Source: Serripes groenlandicus
Taxonomy: Eukaryota; Mollusca; Bivalvia; Cardiida; Cardiidae
Assembly (NCBI GenBank): GCA_031761405.1
Contig: JASEVX010000013.1
Span: forward strand, 47,376,143-47,440,142
Length of the DNA stretch: 64,000 nucleotides
Reading direction: 5' to 3'
Each line of letters starts with the position of its first letter. The first letter of the stretch is position 1. This document shows, piece by piece, positions 46,484 to 59,009 of the stretch. The notes under the pieces were generated by a model that saw nothing but the letters and a program-made list of their open reading frames with translations, was not told the origin of the DNA and ran no database searches. A program made the position numbers and the translations under genes.

Positions 46484-48559
46484 ATGGACAATGCCAATGA
46501 CGATTTGTCGAATCATCTTGATGAAGTACTTGATGATATAGACGCATCTGACTACGTCCGAATGAAGTATCGGGAGAATGCTATGTTACATGAAATAACA
46601 TTCAGACTTGCAAATCAATTTTATGACAAAACTTACAACAAAATAACACGTTATCAAGTTGGGAGTACTTACGAAGGGACCACTACACCCGGTTTAAATG
46701 CTGATACTGATTTCTTACATTGCCACGAAACAAGACTTGTTATAGATAATTTAGTCGAGTCTAAACAACACGGAAGGTCTTACCTTATTTTAACTGATGA
46801 GGACCTCAAACCTGGATATGTACGTCTTCAGATTGTTAAAGATAAATGTCCGCTTAAAGTTGGAATGTGTGATTTTTTAGAAGATAGTGAGCTAAAAATC
46901 GATCAGAAAGGTAGACTGTGTATGACACATCAAGCATTTATTATTGGACAAAACTCCACTCGGAACGGTCCAGCGGACACTCTTCCGGCTGGAAACGGTA
47001 CTAATTCAATAGATTTTGTATATGCATGTAGGTGTCGAAAAATTCCGAGATGTGCTAATTTCTGGATACACAAGAAAAGGACAAATGACTGGCCATCACA
47101 GAAACAACTTAGGGCAATGGTTTCATACGGTTGTTTCCTTGTTGGTGTTGGACATCCTCATAGTGATAACAAGTCTATGGAATGGAGAATTTCATTCACT
47201 CTTCAAGAACGTTACCTCATGTCGAGTCTGAACGAAACACAACACAAGTGTTACATTCTTCTCAAGATGATAAAGAAATATATAATAGAACCAAACGCCG
47301 GCGAATCTATCTCATCATACCATTTAAAAACAAGTCTGTTTTATACAATTGAAAATTCCAAAAAACATAATTGGAATGCTGACAACCTTATACGTTGTGC
47401 AATGTGTTGTCTTAAACGTGTATTAATATGGGTAAAGGCAAACAATTGTCCCAATTATTTCATTCCAGAAGAAAACATGTTCGATAAGCTCAGCCAAAAA
47501 ACTTTGGAAACGGTAGAAAAAGCTTTAAACACACTTTCTTGTGATAATTTAGGTAAACTGCTTAAATCCGAAACGAGAACCATAAGTCGAGCAAGACATT
47601 TGGTCAATCACTCTATAACAGTGAGAACCTACAGTGTTAGAAACAGTTTCTTTGAACGCATGAGTTTATCGTTTGACACAATTACGGTTGATATGCATGA
47701 GCTGATGCAAATTATGCTCTATCTACTAAATGCGAACCATATCACAGAACATACTACGAGAGATGTAAGGATTGCATTTGACTCTATAATTCCCCATATA
47801 CAATTACAATATCAGCAGAGTATTTTTGCCCAGTATTTGTCACGAGTAAGTTTGTCCTGCATGCCGTCTAAAACAATTCCAAATGTAATATCAGGGACTA
47901 GTGACTGTGACCTTATCTCATCAAAGTTATCTTTAGCATCTTTATGTATTCAATTTGTACAGTTTGAAGAGGTGTGTAAGAGTATTCTAGTGTCATGTGA
48001 AGATAGCTTAAAACCATATGTGATATCAATGTGTGGATGCTACGATCGTGGTTTTTATACAAATCCCGCTATCGCTGAAAAACTACAATTTACTGACATG
48101 TCAAGCCAAGACTTCAGACGTAACTGTACCACAGGCTGTATGGTATTTATTCCATCTCAAGTCGGTCTTGTACATGCAGCTCTTCTTTACGAATTGTTCC
48201 GTAATGTGTATACAGAATCTGGCTCGGAAGTTGAAGACACTGGGGATTACTGGTTAAACTGGATTACGGTAGATTCACAAGTATATCTGTACTTCCTACA
48301 GTATTTACTTTATTCTAAAAACAAGAAGCAGGCAGACAAAACAACAGCTATGAAGAAACTAATGCACGTTCTGAAAACGGACTCCAATCTTGGACACAAA
48401 GAGACAGCGTTGAATTTGTGTGGATGGATATGTTTACAGGAAAATGGCTACCAAAATGCATGGATGTTATTGTGTAAATCATGGAAAATCAGGCCTTTCA
48501 GAAACGCAGCTAAATGGCATATGCTAATTTTGCTGAGTGAAATAATAAAGAGAAAATAG
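46484..48559 (+). CDS. Mab-21 / cGAS-like receptor (cGLR) family protein, gene 2
   Basis: A 691-residue paralogue of the gene at 18324, open to a TAG. It is predicted to be a nucleotidyltransferase of the cGAS/Mab-21 fold. Visible elements: start MDNANDDLSN; GS motif G60-S61 (YQVGSTYEGT); acidic pair D74-x-D76 (ADTDFL); third acid D177 (SIDFVYAC). Then come EWRISFTLQERYLM, LNETQHKCYILLKMI, GESISSYH and KTSLFYTIE, and a helical C-terminus ending WKIRPFRNAAKWHMLILL. It lacks the 14-residue N-terminal duplication of gene 1 and has a shorter, rewritten middle region (about residues 345-415), where ligand-specific divergence might lie. A 47-bp array lies upstream and a single remnant of the 67-bp unit downstream. 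All three acids are kept, so activity is plausible; ligand and product are unknown. Confidence 0.88.
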   Translation: MDNANDDLSNHLDEVLDDIDASDYVRMKYRENAMLHEITFRLANQFYDKTYNKITRYQVGSTYEGTTTPGLNADTDFLHCHETRLVIDNLVESKQHGRSYLILTDEDLKPGYVRLQIVKDKCPLKVGMCDFLEDSELKIDQKGRLCMTHQAFIIGQNSTRNGPADTLPAGNGTNSIDFVYACRCRKIPRCANFWIHKKRTNDWPSQKQLRAMVSYGCFLVGVGHPHSDNKSMEWRISFTLQERYLMSSLNETQHKCYILLKMIKKYIIEPNAGESISSYHLKTSLFYTIENSKKHNWNADNLIRCAMCCLKRVLIWVKANNCPNYFIPEENMFDKLSQKTLETVEKALNTLSCDNLGKLLKSETRTISRARHLVNHSITVRTYSVRNSFFERMSLSFDTITVDMHELMQIMLYLLNANHITEHTTRDVRIAFDSIIPHIQLQYQQSIFAQYLSRVSLSCMPSKTIPNVISGTSDCDLISSKLSLASLCIQFVQFEEVCKSILVSCEDSLKPYVISMCGCYDRGFYTNPAIAEKLQFTDMSSQDFRRNCTTGCMVFIPSQVGLVHAALLYELFRNVYTESGSEVEDTGDYWLNWITVDSQVYLYFLQYLLYSKNKKQADKTTAMKKLMHVLKTDSNLGHKETALNLCGWICLQENGYQNAWMLLCKSWKIRPFRNAAKWHMLILLSEIIKRK

Positions 48560-49480
48560 AGAAGCATGATCGAAACAATAATGACGTTATAATTTACATA
48601 TATATTTGTGTTAAAACTTACTCTCGTTTAAGTATATGGCCACCGTGATATGTATGACCAGATTCTTGTGATTTGAGATATTAATGCAATTGATGACAGA
48701 CAATGCATGGGCGACTCTGTGTTCACACACTCCACCTCGGTGTTGAAGTGGAAGAGAGTCCGTTTCGGCGTAGACCATAAAACAATGAAAGTGTACATAG
48801 AAAGTCGTACCAGCGTAGTCATTGTCCGTTTAGATTATATAAAGGCTTAAATGCATCTTCAAACAAAACACTAGAAGTGTATCCTCAATAGTTGTATGAC
48901 AATGTAACTTTACATGATGCAATACCGGAGAGGCTATACTAAGCAGACATCAAACGGTATTGATCAACGTTGAACTAAAACTAGCTTTTAAACTGAAGAC
49001 GATTTCGAAATTTCTAATCACTGTGTATCATAATTATAATTAGACAAACCAAAATGACGTAAATGTTGACTTTTAAGTAATCAGAAAGAATGAACGGCCA
49101 AGCCGGATTCAGAATTTACACTCGTTGGATTGATAGCATAGCCCTCTTTTGTTACCGAGCTTTAATAATGAAACAGAAAATGACAGAAATACTGACTTTT
49201 CATCAGTCATTGGAAAACGGTCATTTGATTTTGAACTATCGAACCTTTTATTGATAGCCCTCGTTGTTATCGCGCCTCTCAAGGGTTTTCCAATGTTGGA
49301 ACGTTATGGTTTCAAATAGAAAATAGCCTGCAAAGGCAGATTATGTCTTTCACGGTTGCAAACTACCGAGTGTCTGTTTTTCTGCGACGTGTCATGTATT
49401 GCTGGTGTGCTATGTTGGAAACACGACCGATTTGACCTTATTATAAATTACAAATGACCAGGCAATGTTAAACGGAAATC
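48560..49480. other. 3' flank of cGLR gene 2 and intergenic DNA
   Basis: The first ~340 bp are homologous to the gene 1 flank. One diverged 67-bp-like unit (ATGTATGACCAGATTCTTGT, GATTTGAGATATTAATGCA) lies at about 48650-48690, and ATAGTTGTATGAC at about 48888. A phrase GAATGAACGGCCAAGCCGG (about 49090) resembles GAATGAATGGCCGAGCGG at 24181. No gene seen. Confidence 0.5.
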
Positions 49481-50075
49481 GAAAATGTTTACGTGTTTTC
49501 TTTGTTTTAATTTTAAAGGGAAGTAAATTGGACGGTCGTGCAATTCTGACCAAGGAGATTACAGATTTTCACCATTATTACTTCCAACAACAGACAAGAG
49601 AACATAACTCTGTCCATGTTTTTGCAAGAATTATGGCCCTTTTTCGACTTTTGCATAAGTTTTTCGTACCACCCAACTGTTTTCAAAACCATTAGAGATA
49701 TAGCTTATACACTTACAATACTTATTTACCACCATACCTCCATCAACAGACAAGAGTCAATAAGTATGTCATGTTTATTTTAAGAATTATGGCCTTTTTT
49801 TATTCAGAATTTTTGTTAAGTTATTCATACCAAATAAAATGTTTTCAAAATAATTAGACAGATATAGCTTAAACATTTACAAACATCTTTTGACCATCAT
49901 TGCTTCCACCAACATCCAAGACTGCATAATTCAGTTAAGGTTTTTGTAAGAGTTATGACCATTTTTCGACTTATAAATTTCTTCGCTTATAAATAATATG
50001 ATAAAGTAAAAGGTTTTGTTTTATTGGCAAGAACACAAACGTCGAGCGCGCTGTCCTCCAACAGCTCTTGTTTAT
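49481..50075 (+). repeat. Interspersed bivalve-type repeat with ~160-bp internal period
   Basis: GCAAGAATTATGGCCCTTTT (49624), TAAGAATTATGGCCTTTTTT (49779) and TAAGAGTTATGACCATTTTT (49948) mark diverged tandem units. Each is followed by a TATAGCTTA-type phrase and preceded by CCAACAACAGACAAGAG-like words. It ends GAGCGCGCTGTCCTCCAACA, GCTCTTGTTT, an end I recognise from dispersed bivalve repeats. The overlapping small frame is not a gene. Confidence 0.6.
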
Positions 50076-50284
50076 GTTTACAGGCATGTCTAGCAGTAAC
50101 ACCATGTTAACGTGTTTGGTATGCAAACTAAGTTATTAACCTTTTTCAATGCTGTATTACTTCCAGAAATATAACTTGAAAAAATAATTTTATCCGCAGC
50201 TTTTTACTTTTTCACGAGGACCGAATTTGACTTTAAAGTGGGATAATATCACAAAAATTCCCACATGAACAAGACTAGTAAGAT

Positions 50285-51150
50285 TCCCCAGGTACACTAC
50301 TCAAACACAGTAGTTAGGTAGGTAATCCTCACTAGATAACGACCATTCTCGTACCCTGAGTACAATATTCAAACACAGTGGTAGGGGTAGGTAATCCGGA
50401 CTATACTCGGACTAGTTTTGTCCCCTGAGTACAATAATCAAACACAGTGGTAGGAGTAGGTAATCCGGACTATACTCGGACTAGTTTTGTCCCCTGAGTA
50501 CAATAATCAAACACAGTGGTAGGAGTAGGTAATCCGGACTATATTCGGACTAGTCTTGTTACCTGAGTACAATAATCAAACACAGTGGTAGTGGTAGGTA
50601 ATCTGGACTAGACACGGACTAGTCTGGTGCTCTGAGTACAATAATTAAACACAGTGGTAGGGGTAGGTAATCCGGACTAGATTCGGACTATTCTCGTACC
50701 CTGAGTACAATACTCAAACACAATGGTAGGGGTAGGTAATCCGGACTAATTTCGGACTAGTCTTGTTCCCTGGGTACAATAATCAATCACAGTGGTAAGG
50801 GTAGGGAATCCGTACTATATTCTGACTAGTCTGGTACCCTGAGAAAAATATTCAAACACGGTGGTAGGGGTAGGTAATCCGAACTAGTGTGGTTCCCTGA
50901 GTACACTATTCAAACACAGTGATAGGGATAGGTAATCCGGTCTATATCCGGACTGGTCTGGTACCCTGAGTCCAATATTCAAACACAGTGGTAGGGGGAG
51001 GTAATCCGGACCATATTTGGACTAGTCTGGTACCCTCAGTACAATATTCAACCACAGTGGTAAGGGTAGGTTATCCGGACTAGATTCAGACTAGTCTGGT
51101 ACCCTGAGTACAAACACAGTAGTAGGAGTAGGTAATCCAGATTTAAGTCG
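50285..51150 (+). repeat. 69-bp minisatellite array
   Basis: About 13 copies of a unit containing CAAACACAGTGGTAGGGGTA, GGTAATCCGGACTA, TTCGGACTAGTCT and GGTACCCTGAGTACAATA. The spacing between copies starting at 50401 and 50470 is 69 bp. Some copies are shortened by loss of the middle 'tcggactag' segment. Confidence 0.9.
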
Positions 51151-51649
51151 GATACATTTTACTAAACTTATACTCAAAAAATGTGCAAGCACTACCTGAT
51201 AGTTGATTTTAATAACATATGTATATTCGTGAAATATTATTTACAGGTAAGTCCCGACTAGTGCTTTATAGCTAGACTGACACAGATAAAGTACTGACTA
51301 ATTGTTACATGTGATTTAGTAATTAGTTATCATGGCTCTACCATCCCTTTGTTAAACATACTTCATACACGAAGCATCGACAAGGAAGTTGTCACCGGAC
51401 GTTCATGTATATTTTTAAAGCAAAACGTTTTCACACTTTAAACAAGGATATTCTACACGGAGAGTCGACCAGGAAGTCATCACCGGACTTTCATGTGTAT
51501 TGTATACAGAGGGTTTAGAAAAGAAGGCGTAAACTGACCTTTTTGCACCAATATCTCTCCTATGACTCAACCTAACCATATGCTTAGGTTTCCCAAAACA
51601 TAGCGTGTTAAGTAATGATTCTGAATTGTTCACGTTTACGTTCATGTAC
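51151..51649. other. Intergenic, nothing recognised
   Basis: Linker between two arrays. It includes a short diverged duplication (GAAGCATCGACAAGGAAGTT then CACCGGACGTTCATGT at about 51370-51405; GAGAGTCGACCAGGAAGTCA then CACCGGACTTTCATGT at about 51460-51497). Confidence 0.5.
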
Positions 51650-54580
51650 ATATATGCATATTCATTTATCGTACAGACACGTTTACGTTGAGGCATGCAT
51701 ATTCGTTTATCGTACAGTCACGTTTACGTTCAGGTACATGTAGGCAAATTCGTTTATCTTACAGTCACATTTACGTTGAGGCATGCATATTCGTTTATCG
51801 TACAGACACATTTACGTTGAGGCATGCATATTCGTTTATCGTTCAGACACGTTTATGTTCAGGTACACGTATGCACATTTACGTTGAGGCATGCATATTC
51901 GTTTATCGTACAGACAGGTTTACGTTCAGGTACATGTAGGCATATTCGTTTATCGTACAGACATGTTTACGTTCATGCATATTCGTTTATCGTACAGACA
52001 TGTTTACGTTGAGGCATGCATATTCGTTTATCGTACAGACACGTTTACGTTGAGGCATGCATATTCGTTTACCGTACAGTCATGTTTACGTTCATGCATT
52101 AATAACCGTTTACCGTATAGTCACGTTTAGAAAAATTCAACCCAGAGCAGGCCCTACGTTTACGTTCAGGTACATGTATGCGAATTCGTTTATCGTACAG
52201 TCATGTTTACGTTCATGCATGAATAACCGTTAACCGTACAGACACGTTTACGTTCAGGTACATGTAGGCATATTCGTTTATCGAACAGACATGTTTACGT
52301 TCATGCATATTCGTTTATCGTACAGACACGTTTACGTTGAGGCATGTATATTCGTTTATCGTACAGACACGTTTACGTTGAGGCATGTATATTCGTTTAT
52401 CGTACAGTCACGTTTACGTTGAGGCATGCATATTCGTTTATCGTACAGTCACGTTTACGTTGAGGCATGCATATTCGTTTATCGTACAGACATGTTTACG
52501 TTCATGCATATTCGTTTATCGTACAGACACGTTTACGTTCATGCATATTCGTTTATCGTACAGTCACGTTTACGTTGAGGCATGTATATTCGTTTATCGT
52601 ACAGTCACGTTTACGTTGAGGCATGCATATTCGTTTATCGTACAGACACGTTTACGTTGAGGCATGCATATTCGTTTATCGTACAGACATGTTTACGTTG
52701 AGGCATGTATATTCGTTTATCGTACAGTCACGTTTACGTTGAGGCATGCATATTCATTTATCGTACAGTCACGTTTACGTTGAGGCATGCATATTCGTTT
52801 ATCGTACAGACATGTTTACGTTCATGCATATTCGTTTATCGTACAGACACGTTTACGTTCATGCATATTCGTTTATCGTACAGACACGTTTACGTTGAGG
52901 CATGTATATTCGTTTATCGTACAGACACGTTTACGTTGAGGCATGTATATTCGTTTATCGTACAGTCACGTTTACGTTGAGGCATGTATATTCGTTTATC
53001 GTACAGACACGTTTACGTTGATGCATGAATAATCATTTACCGTACAGTCACGTTTACGTTGAGGCATGCATATTCGTTGCAGTTCCTCTTACGAGTAAGG
53101 CATGAATATTCGTTTCTCGTACAGACACGTTTTTGTTGATACATGACTTTTCGTTTCTCTTACAGTCACGTATACGTTTAGGCATGTAAATTCGTTTCTC
53201 GTAGAGTGACATTTACGTTGATACATGAATATTCGTTTCACGTATTGTCACGTTTACGTTTAGACATGAATATTCGTTCCTCGTACAGCGACGTTTACCG
53301 TGACACATGAATTTGTGTTTATCGTACAATGATGTTTACGTTGAGGCATGACTATTCGTTTCTCATACAGTCACGTTTACGTTGAGGCATGAATATTTGT
53401 TTGTCGTATTGTAAAGTTTACGTTTATACATGAATATTTGTTCCTCGTACAGCGACGTTTACCGTGACGCATGCATTTTTGTTTATCGTACAATGATGTT
53501 TACGTTGAGGCATGCCTATTCGTAACTCATACAGTGACGTTTACGCTAAGGAATGAATATTCGTTACACGTAGACTGACGTATACGTTGAGACTTGACTA
53601 TACGTTACTCGCACATAAATATTTGTTTCTCGTATAAACACGATTACATTGAGGCATGAATAATGATTACCCGTACAGTGCCGTTAACAGTGCCGTTAAC
53701 GTTAACATGAATATTCAGTACTCGTGCAGTGACGTTTACGTTAAGGAATGACTTTTAATTTTCTCGTATAGTGATGTTTACGTTTTGGCTTGACTAAACG
53801 TTACTCGTACAGTAAGATTTACGTTTAGGAATGCATATTTGTTTATTGTACAGTCATGTTTATGTTGAGACATGACTAATTGTTACTTGTACAATGTCAT
53901 TTAAGTTCAGACAGTCACGTTTACGTTGAGGCATATCAATTCGTTTCTTATACATTCACGTTTACTTTGAGGTATGAATATTCGTTTCTCATAAAGTCAC
54001 GTTTACGTTGAGACATAAATATACGTCTCTCGTAGATTGACCTTTGAGTTGGAACATGAATATTTATTATCTCGTACAGTCACTTTTACGTTTAGGCATG
54101 AATAATCGTTTCTCGTACAGTCTCGTTTACGTTCAGACATGAATAATCGTTCATTGTATAGTCTCGTTTAGGTTCAGACATGATTAATCGTTTATCGTAC
54201 AGTCTCGATTACGTTCAGACATGAATATTCGTTTATCGTACAGTCTCAATTATGATCAGACAAGAATAATCGTTGCTCGTACAGTCACGTTTACGTTGCC
54301 CCTTGACTTTTCGTTGCTCATACGGTCACGTTTATTTTGAGCCATGCGTATTCGTTTTCTCGTTCATTGACTTTTTGTTGAGACATAAATCTCCGTTTCT
54401 CGTACTGCCGCGATTACGTTGCATGCCTATTGGTTATTGGTTTTCTTGTACATTGACGTTTACGTTGAGAGATGATTATTCATTGCCCATACAGTCACGT
54501 TTGCGTAAAGACATGAATATTCGTTTCTCGTACAGTCCTGTTTACATTGAGGCATGACTATATATTGCAGCCTAGTGCAG
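51650..54580 (+). repeat. 37/41/47-bp mixed-length minisatellite array
   Basis: The core ATATTCGTTTATCGTACAG then CACGTTTACGTT is joined by one of three linkers: GAGGCATGC (41-bp unit), CATGC (37 bp) or CAGGTACATGTAGGC (47 bp). Copies are near-identical from 51650 to 53060 and decay steadily to about 54580. Two 91-codon frames at 52385 and 52705 are almost the same, showing a 320-bp higher-order copy (six 41s and two 37s). A 28-bp foreign piece lies at about 52130-52158. The frames are artefacts. Confidence 0.92.
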
Positions 54581-57500
54581 TCGTTAATTGTTATCTTATA
54601 CAGAAACTCGAAAAGACCTTTCAATTTGTATCGAAATCTTAATTTAAAAGAAACAGATTATTACTAACACAATAGCAAAGGGACATATGGGCCGTGAGAA
54701 AATTAAGATATACAAATAAACATTACAAATAACATAGTAAGTGGAGCATGTGCGGAGGATGATAATATTTGATAAACATTTAAAAAAAAAAAAAATTACG
54801 CATCATAGAAGGAGCATGTGTTATTTTGTTATTTACTATTGTGTTTTCATCGCCGCTTTATACAATATAAATACACCATTACTGTGCAATATAACAACAC
54901 AATATACCAACATGATATAATTAAAGGGATATGATATAACAATGTAACTCCAAACCAGTCAGCAAGAGGTGAAAAATGCAACAACATTGGTGATTTGGGG
55001 TGAAGTGATTATATAAAAGCAAGGGCAATGTGTATATTGACAACAGTACATTGTATGAACATACTGTATCTTGAAACTGTGACTAAAATCCAAAATAAAC
55101 ATGATACTGTCAAAGTGAAATTAGATCTAAATAGAATATACACCTGGGCAAATTGAATAACCATTACATGTAGATTATTCAAATATTGTTTTATATATGA
55201 AAATTATCTTACATTAAATTAATTAATTACATAGAAATTAAAAACATATAATATCTCTGACAAGATACAGGTGTTCTGCTCACAAACTGTTAATCGAAGT
55301 AGATAGACATAGCAATTTAGAAAGAGATGAAACGACACAAGTACTATTTCTAATTTTAACTCTATTGAAAATGACCAAAATACTTCTTAATAGATTATTT
55401 TTTTATGTAAATATGTTGTTCCTCATGTACACGATAATCATAAGATGTACACAAATTGTATGCTTATATATTGTCGTGATGTTTGTTTATTTTCATATCT
55501 TTACCATAATTAGGTTTCTGATTATCTTCACTTCCGCCACATGTATATGTATATATGTATTAAGTTAATTGCAAAAAACATATGTGTATATGCCAATACA
55601 CGATTTTGAACTTCGAACGTGATGCTCTGCCCTTACAATTGCATACTTTTGATTTGCATGCTCTGTCAATTTCTGAGATATATGGACAATATGTGGGGTA
55701 GTTTGCTATGAAAACTGAGTTTGAACTTTTTGCACTGATTTTTCATATGTAATGTCTAAATACTGTACTATATTCTTGATGTAGCTAATAGTAAGCATAC
55801 TATCAACACAATGAATTCAAATTTTCCCATGTGTTACATAAACATAGCTGAACAAATATTCAAACACTACGGTCATGAGAAATGTCATTTTTGTTATAGA
55901 CCAACGTACACACATTTAAAAGGTCATGACATTTATTCATGTTCATTGCACATACTGGCAATATATTGTTTATTTTTAAAGACGTTAAATGTTTTAAATC
56001 ATACTCTTCTACAAAGGATATCTGACCTTGAAAGAGGTCCAAAACAGCATTGAAACAAAGATATTATTACTATTTGTTTTGCTCTTGATCATTCGCATCT
56101 TACATTTCCTTTGCTGTTTCTGTAACTTATAATATTCCAATAATTGTTTTTACAATATGAACAGTTTGTTTACATCAGTACAACAAGAGAAATGTCAGTG
56201 CTTGATTCTTCTTAACGCAATTGCACACACACTTTGCAAGAACTTTATATTCGTAATAGAATCTCAAATCAACCGGAAATATCCATTCCAACAGTAAGTG
56301 TATTACAATCCTAACACAACTGTCGCGTGTACACCACACGGAAGTGGTGTACACGTGCCAGGTTTAAATGATAAACAAGTAAGGTATTACATGTACAATA
56401 ACTTGAGGTCAAATTCTGCAGACATGTATTACAGTGAAAAAAACCCCGATAATTGCCGTGTTAGCAGTTTGTAGTTAATACACGTTAGCTACAATTATTC
56501 TCCTTGTTATGATTTTCAAATACTGCAGATGTATCACAGTGGGTGAAAGCCGATAATTGCGGTGTTTTGAATACACTTTAATTTCAATTATTGTCCGTGT
56601 TAAATCATCGCAATTGGATAGTTTGGGTTTGTTTGGGGTTTAGTTACGATAACTTTAGTCAGATCTTTTGATCTCTTTAATTGAATCTGTAAATTAGATT
56701 TAATTAGTAAATCTGTAAACAAACACTTGACAATACAGTTTATCACAGAAATTCAAGACAATAAAAGTTAGAGTGTACTTAATCAGGTTCCATTTCATTT
56801 TGTTCATAATACGTATATAATGTTTATAACTAGCACAGCGAGGTCGATAAAGCGAGTTATTAGATAACATCTTTAGTCAAGATCAAGATATATATCATAA
56901 TTCGGTGGTCTATCAAATTCAGTATGGCCTTTTTTCCGTATGTCATTTTATGGGCGACTTTCAGGTTCGCAGCCCACGCTCTGATTGGATATAATCGAAA
57001 ATTGAAATATTTTTGTTGATGTTTTCGTAAAAGTGTTATGGTTATTCATCATCTCATATTTTTAAGACATTTCTTATAAATTATTGGCGTAGATAAATTA
57101 AACAAGAACATTTATTGTTTATCTAAGCAGTCCGCAGCGACGAAGGCTTTGTTGTCAAGGAACTGTCTTCAGTCCAACTCGAAATGTTGTGAATGTCATT
57201 GTATAACAATATAAAGCCACAAAGGTTTAAAATTATAGTCCAGTGTCTGAATAAAAAGTAATTCCACTTGAAATATAACATTTTGACAACAGAATCAAGT
57301 GCAATCAGGTTTATTTTATGAAAAAAGTGTCCGGTAAAATAAGAATGTTCCTTTGTTGCTATGAGAGAATATCAGCACAGGTGCGCGATAATGTAGCTCG
57401 GAAAAGTCATCATAAATTCCTACATTAGTCAGTTTGTTCCTTGGTTTTACTCAAATCATAGATTATTTACACATTAAGGGAGAACAACCATTTAAAACAG

Positions 57501-59009
57501 GCAAGATTATGCGAAGAATACTTAATCATGCACAGTTACTGGCTGGTTTCCTGCTTTCTCGATACATTGAAAGTGAATCGGTAACTAGAGCTTTGCCTTG
57601 ACATTTCGCCCGCCAAATCTACACGTTTATCAAGTAAGTGTCAACTTATAGCGTTTAACTCTTTAATATCTAGTGCATTTTTGCAAACAAATATCACCTC
57701 GTTTTATTTACAAACATTATGATATATAAGAATTCAAGATGTTTTGTATTCAGTCGCGAATGTTCCGGTGACGGAAATTGCATTTTTCATTAAAGTCATG
57801 CATTAGAAAAGTGGCTTGCGCAAACCTGTCAGCAAACATGTCACGGCCCACATTTCACACAATATATGTATGAAAATGGCATGATTAAAGGAAACAGGTG
57901 GGCGGCTGATTAATTATTTCAATGGCCTTTTAGTATGAAAAAATGAGAATGTTCTTTTCGTTCTAGGAGATAATTTTGTCACAGGTCTTTTATATTACTT
58001 TTGTATGTCTACTTGTCACAAAACCATATTGGGGCGAAACGCTAGATCTTGTTTACATTTTACCAGGTTCTGGTTAAGAGTTACTGTTCTTTTTGAAACA
58101 CTAGTACAGGAAACCAAATTGTGCAGATTAGGAGTGTTTTGCTGGTCCATAATGTAAGTTTGAGCTGCATCCTCACAATCACGATTATACAAATAGTATT
58201 TAAACACCTTGCAACATTCTTATCATGTCAGACATGTTCATTGTTTTTTTATTGCCTAAAATGAAACTGGGATTCCATTTCGTTCCAAATGTGTATCGCA
58301 CTCATAGTCATATGTGAAGTTGTGCACAGTGTATGTCGTCTTTACGATTCTAGTAATGGTTTCGATTTGGAATTGTTATTTAATTATGGATAAAGATTTC
58401 TGTATATTTTGTTCATACCAATTTTTATTCATTTAACCAATGGATCAGCTGATTAATTATTAGTGATTAATTGGTGGGTGCATCGATGGAAATGCATTGG
58501 CAGACATGTGGCAGAGTCAATTCACTAGTTGCAGTTGCAGTTGTACAGGTTTGAACCCGAATGACAAGTCATTCCAACAAGTAGTGAATTTCATGGGTTT
58601 TTTAAATTCAGCTTTTTCAATAATAAAACGATATCCTGTCATTGGATCTTGTTAATTTTTCGCCCTGACATTGTTTGGTTACACTACTACTCAAACGTCA
58701 CAACTGGCTGGTTTATCTGCTTTCTCCATACATTGAAAATGAAATGGTGACTAGAACTTTGACATTTGGCCTGCCTGATCTACAATCTTACTGATTAAGT
58801 GTCAGTTTTTCGTTTCTTCTTGAAAATCAAGATATTATGTTTGTTCACTTACATTACACTGATTAGTTCCAAACATGCCTCACCATATTCAAATTCAATG
58901 GCATTGTCAGGAGTGGAAACATTAATGATCTGTTTCAAAGTAATTCTTCAAATTGACCAAATATATAAATTTATCAAGTGGCTAAACATCACTCAGGTAC
59001 ACCGTTATT
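54581..59009. other. Gene-poor AT-rich region
   Basis: No supported gene. Visible small structures are a perfect 11-bp hairpin at 56327-56354, a diverged direct duplication (about 56418-56462 and 56523-56566), and a diverged direct repeat of about 120 bp at 57531 and 58690 (CTGGCTGGTTTCCTGCTTTC against CTGGCTGGTTTATCTGCTTT). Short frames at 55365-55568 and 55811-56053 have no recognised domain. Confidence 0.5.

Noticed and set aside
51688..52980. Repeated frames of 60-94 codons (HIRLSYRHVYVEACIF type)
   Set aside because: They are readings of the 37/41-bp array, and the frame changes with every unit length.
55811..56053. 80-codon frame with a CHFC...H...C pattern suggestive of a zinc finger
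   Set aside because: Spacing fits no finger type I know, the region is AT-rich, and there is no other support.
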